Positions 62,723 to 64,000 of a stretch of DNA of 64,000 nt are shown piece after piece; within the stretch, counting starts at the first letter, position 1, and every line of letters begins with the position of its first letter. The notes beneath the pieces were generated by a model that was not told where the DNA came from, ran no database searches, and was given only the letters and a program-made list of their open reading frames with translations. A program made the position numbers and the translations under genes. This DNA comes from Streptomyces sp. NBC_00247 (GTDB lineage Bacteria > Actinomycetota > Actinomycetes > Streptomycetales > Streptomycetaceae): contig NZ_CP108093.1 in NCBI RefSeq assembly GCF_036188265.1, forward strand, positions 3,609,001 through 3,673,000. Reading direction: 5' to 3'.

Positions 62723-64000
62723 GTGTCCGGTACGGAGACTGGTGAGGACCTGGGCATGCGGGCCGCCCGGGCGCGGGCCCTCGCGCTGCTGCGCATCCGC
62801 AGCCGCGCGGTGGCGCTGGCGATCCTGCCCGCCGCAGTGGCCGTGGTCATGATCGCCGCCACCGCGCAGGGGCATCTGTCCGGTGTCGGCTGGAACACCG
62901 CCCGCTGGGTGGTGGGCGTGACAGCCGTCGTCTTCCTGCTGCTGGCCGCAGGGGTCGCCGTCACCGTCGCGCGGGCCCGACCGGCGCTCAGTCCGACCGT
63001 CGCGGTGCACGAGAAATCGGCCCCCGATCTCTACCGGCTCGTGCGCGAGCTGGCCGACCGCATGGGTGTGCCCGCGCCCTCGGCGATAGCGCTCACCCCC
63101 GACTGCGACAGCTGGCTGGAGGACCGCACCCATCCGACGGCGCGGAGCGGGCCCGCCGCCGGGGCCGAGGAGCGGGCCGGTGGGCGGCGCGACCGCGAGC
63201 GGGCCGCGCCGGTGCTGGTCATCGGGTCGCCGTTCCTGTGGTGGATGCGCGTCGGTGAGCTGCGCGCGGTACTCGCCCCCGTGGTCGCCGGTACGGGCCT
63301 GGCCGCGCACCCCGACATAGCCGCCGCCCGCAGGTTCGTCCGTGGTCTGGACGGCGTCGTCGCGGACGCCGGGTCTCCCGGAGCCGGGTCCGCGCGGTCA
63401 AACGTTTCGCCCTCCGGCGTGCTCGGCCGGCTGCCGCGCGCCTTCACCGGTTGGGCGGCCCGGCTGATGCTCCGCGGCTGTCGCGGGCACGCCGCCGAGA
63501 TGGAGCGGTGCGTCGCGCTCTCCGCCTCGCTGCGCGCCCAGAGCGTGGACTACGGCGTACGGGCCGTCGCGCAGGAGCAGGTCGGGCTCGTCTACGCGGG
63601 CTGGGACCGGTTGCTGACCCGTGTCGCGCTGCCCGCCTGGCGGATGGGCAGGTGGCCGGCGCGGCTGGACGCGGGGGTGGTGTCCGCGCTCACCGAGCTG
63701 TCCCGGCGCGACCGGCTCGCGGAGGGGTTCGCCGCGCGCCTGGGCGAACGCCCCGCCTGTGATCTCCTCGAAGAACCGGGTCTCGCCGACGAGGCCGCTT
63801 CCCTGCTCGCCGCGCGGCTTTTCCACGGCGGCCCGGCCCGGGGCGGCGAGTGGTCGCCGGTCGACTGGCAGCGGTATCCGGAGGAGGTCGTCGACCGGAA
63901 GTGGCGCACGGAGGCGGCCCGGCTGCACGGCGTCATGGACTCCCTCGTCACGGACTCCCCCGGCGTGGGCCCGTCCGGCACGGGCCCGTCCGGCACGGCG
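62723..64000 (+). CDS. Membrane protein of unknown function, cut by the window end
   Basis: The GTG at 62723 opens a frame that stays open to base 64000 (426 codons). An in-frame TGA at 62711 excludes earlier starts, and ATG 62756 is an alternative. Two N-terminal transmembrane segments (about 30-47 and 62-83: VALAILPAAVAVVMIAA, VVGVTAVVFLLLAAGVAVTV) are followed by a soluble region resembling M48-type peptidase-associated proteins (LYRLVRELADRMGVPAPSAI, VLVIGSPFLWWMRVGELRAV), but no HExxH is visible in the part seen. The 3' part lies outside the window. Confidence 0.7.
   Translation, partial: MSGTETGEDLGMRAARARALALLRIRSRAVALAILPAAVAVVMIAATAQGHLSGVGWNTARWVVGVTAVVFLLLAAGVAVTVARARPALSPTVAVHEKSAPDLYRLVRELADRMGVPAPSAIALTPDCDSWLEDRTHPTARSGPAAGAEERAGGRRDRERAAPVLVIGSPFLWWMRVGELRAVLAPVVAGTGLAAHPDIAAARRFVRGLDGVVADAGSPGAGSARSNVSPSGVLGRLPRAFTGWAARLMLRGCRGHAAEMERCVALSASLRAQSVDYGVRAVAQEQVGLVYAGWDRLLTRVALPAWRMGRWPARLDAGVVSALTELSRRDRLAEGFAARLGERPACDLLEEPGLADEAASLLAARLFHGGPARGGEWSPVDWQRYPEEVVDRKWRTEAARLHGVMDSLVTDSPGVGPSGTGPSGTA

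Overview
The window is high-GC actinobacterial DNA, almost certainly from a Streptomyces chromosome. Supporting signs are the strong third-position GC bias, frequent GTG starts, ATGA/GTGA stop-start overlaps, a SARP regulator, and the conserved order tRNA-Ser, SRP RNA, dnaX, purD at the right end.

Region 1 (1-12 kb) looks like a secreted fungal/yeast cell-wall degradation locus. It holds the 3' part of a GH76 endo-alpha-1,6-mannanase, a 2307-residue secreted GH92 alpha-mannosidase fused to FIVAR, CBM6-like and FN3 modules and a PAP2-type acid phosphatase, and a GH16 beta-glucanase with two nearly identical CBM13 lectin domains. Between them lie a DUF4287 protein and a membrane-anchored protein of unknown role. 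Palindromic operators lie upstream of the GH92 and GH16 genes.

Region 2 (12.1-38.2 kb) is a biosynthetic gene cluster. In order it encodes an ABC exporter, malonyl-transferase, acyl-AMP ligase, carrier protein, PLP aminotransferase, a LanB-like (lantibiotic dehydratase N-domain) protein, SbnA and SbnB (2,3-diaminopropionate supply), ketoreductase, second carrier protein, dehydratase, a GNAT fused to a large unknown domain, a GcvT-like folate protein, a fused ketosynthase/chain-length factor, a phosphopantetheinyl transferase, a condensation-like acyltransferase and an MFS exporter. These are followed by a two-component pair, a UbiA prenyltransferase and a SARP. This reads as a discrete, reducing (polyene-type) type II polyketide pathway joined to diaminopropionate and possibly to tRNA-dependent aminoacyl transfer. 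I do not recognise the product.

Region 3 (38.2-58.0 kb) is a composite genomic island at the 3' half of a tRNA-Ser(GGA) gene. Three copies of one 84-bp core (anticodon loop to 3' end plus flank) lie at 42227, 45663 and 57952, and a partial copy lies at 38641. Cargo includes an HsdM-HsdS fusion, a toxin-antitoxin pair, a remnant of a phosphorothioate-DNA-binding nuclease, an ESCO-like acetyltransferase, an integrase remnant, a PIN-domain protein with a membrane/PH-like partner, and a divergent NUDIX / SAH-hydrolase-like / ATPase / XRE / YdcF / WbqC locus. A XhoI/PaeR7I-type restriction-modification system lies next to the tRNA. A deleted copy of the YdcF-WbqC pair lies at the far (SARP) end of the island.

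Region 4 (58-64 kb) is core chromosome: tRNA-Ser, SRP RNA, dnaX, purD and the start of a membrane protein gene cut by the window end.
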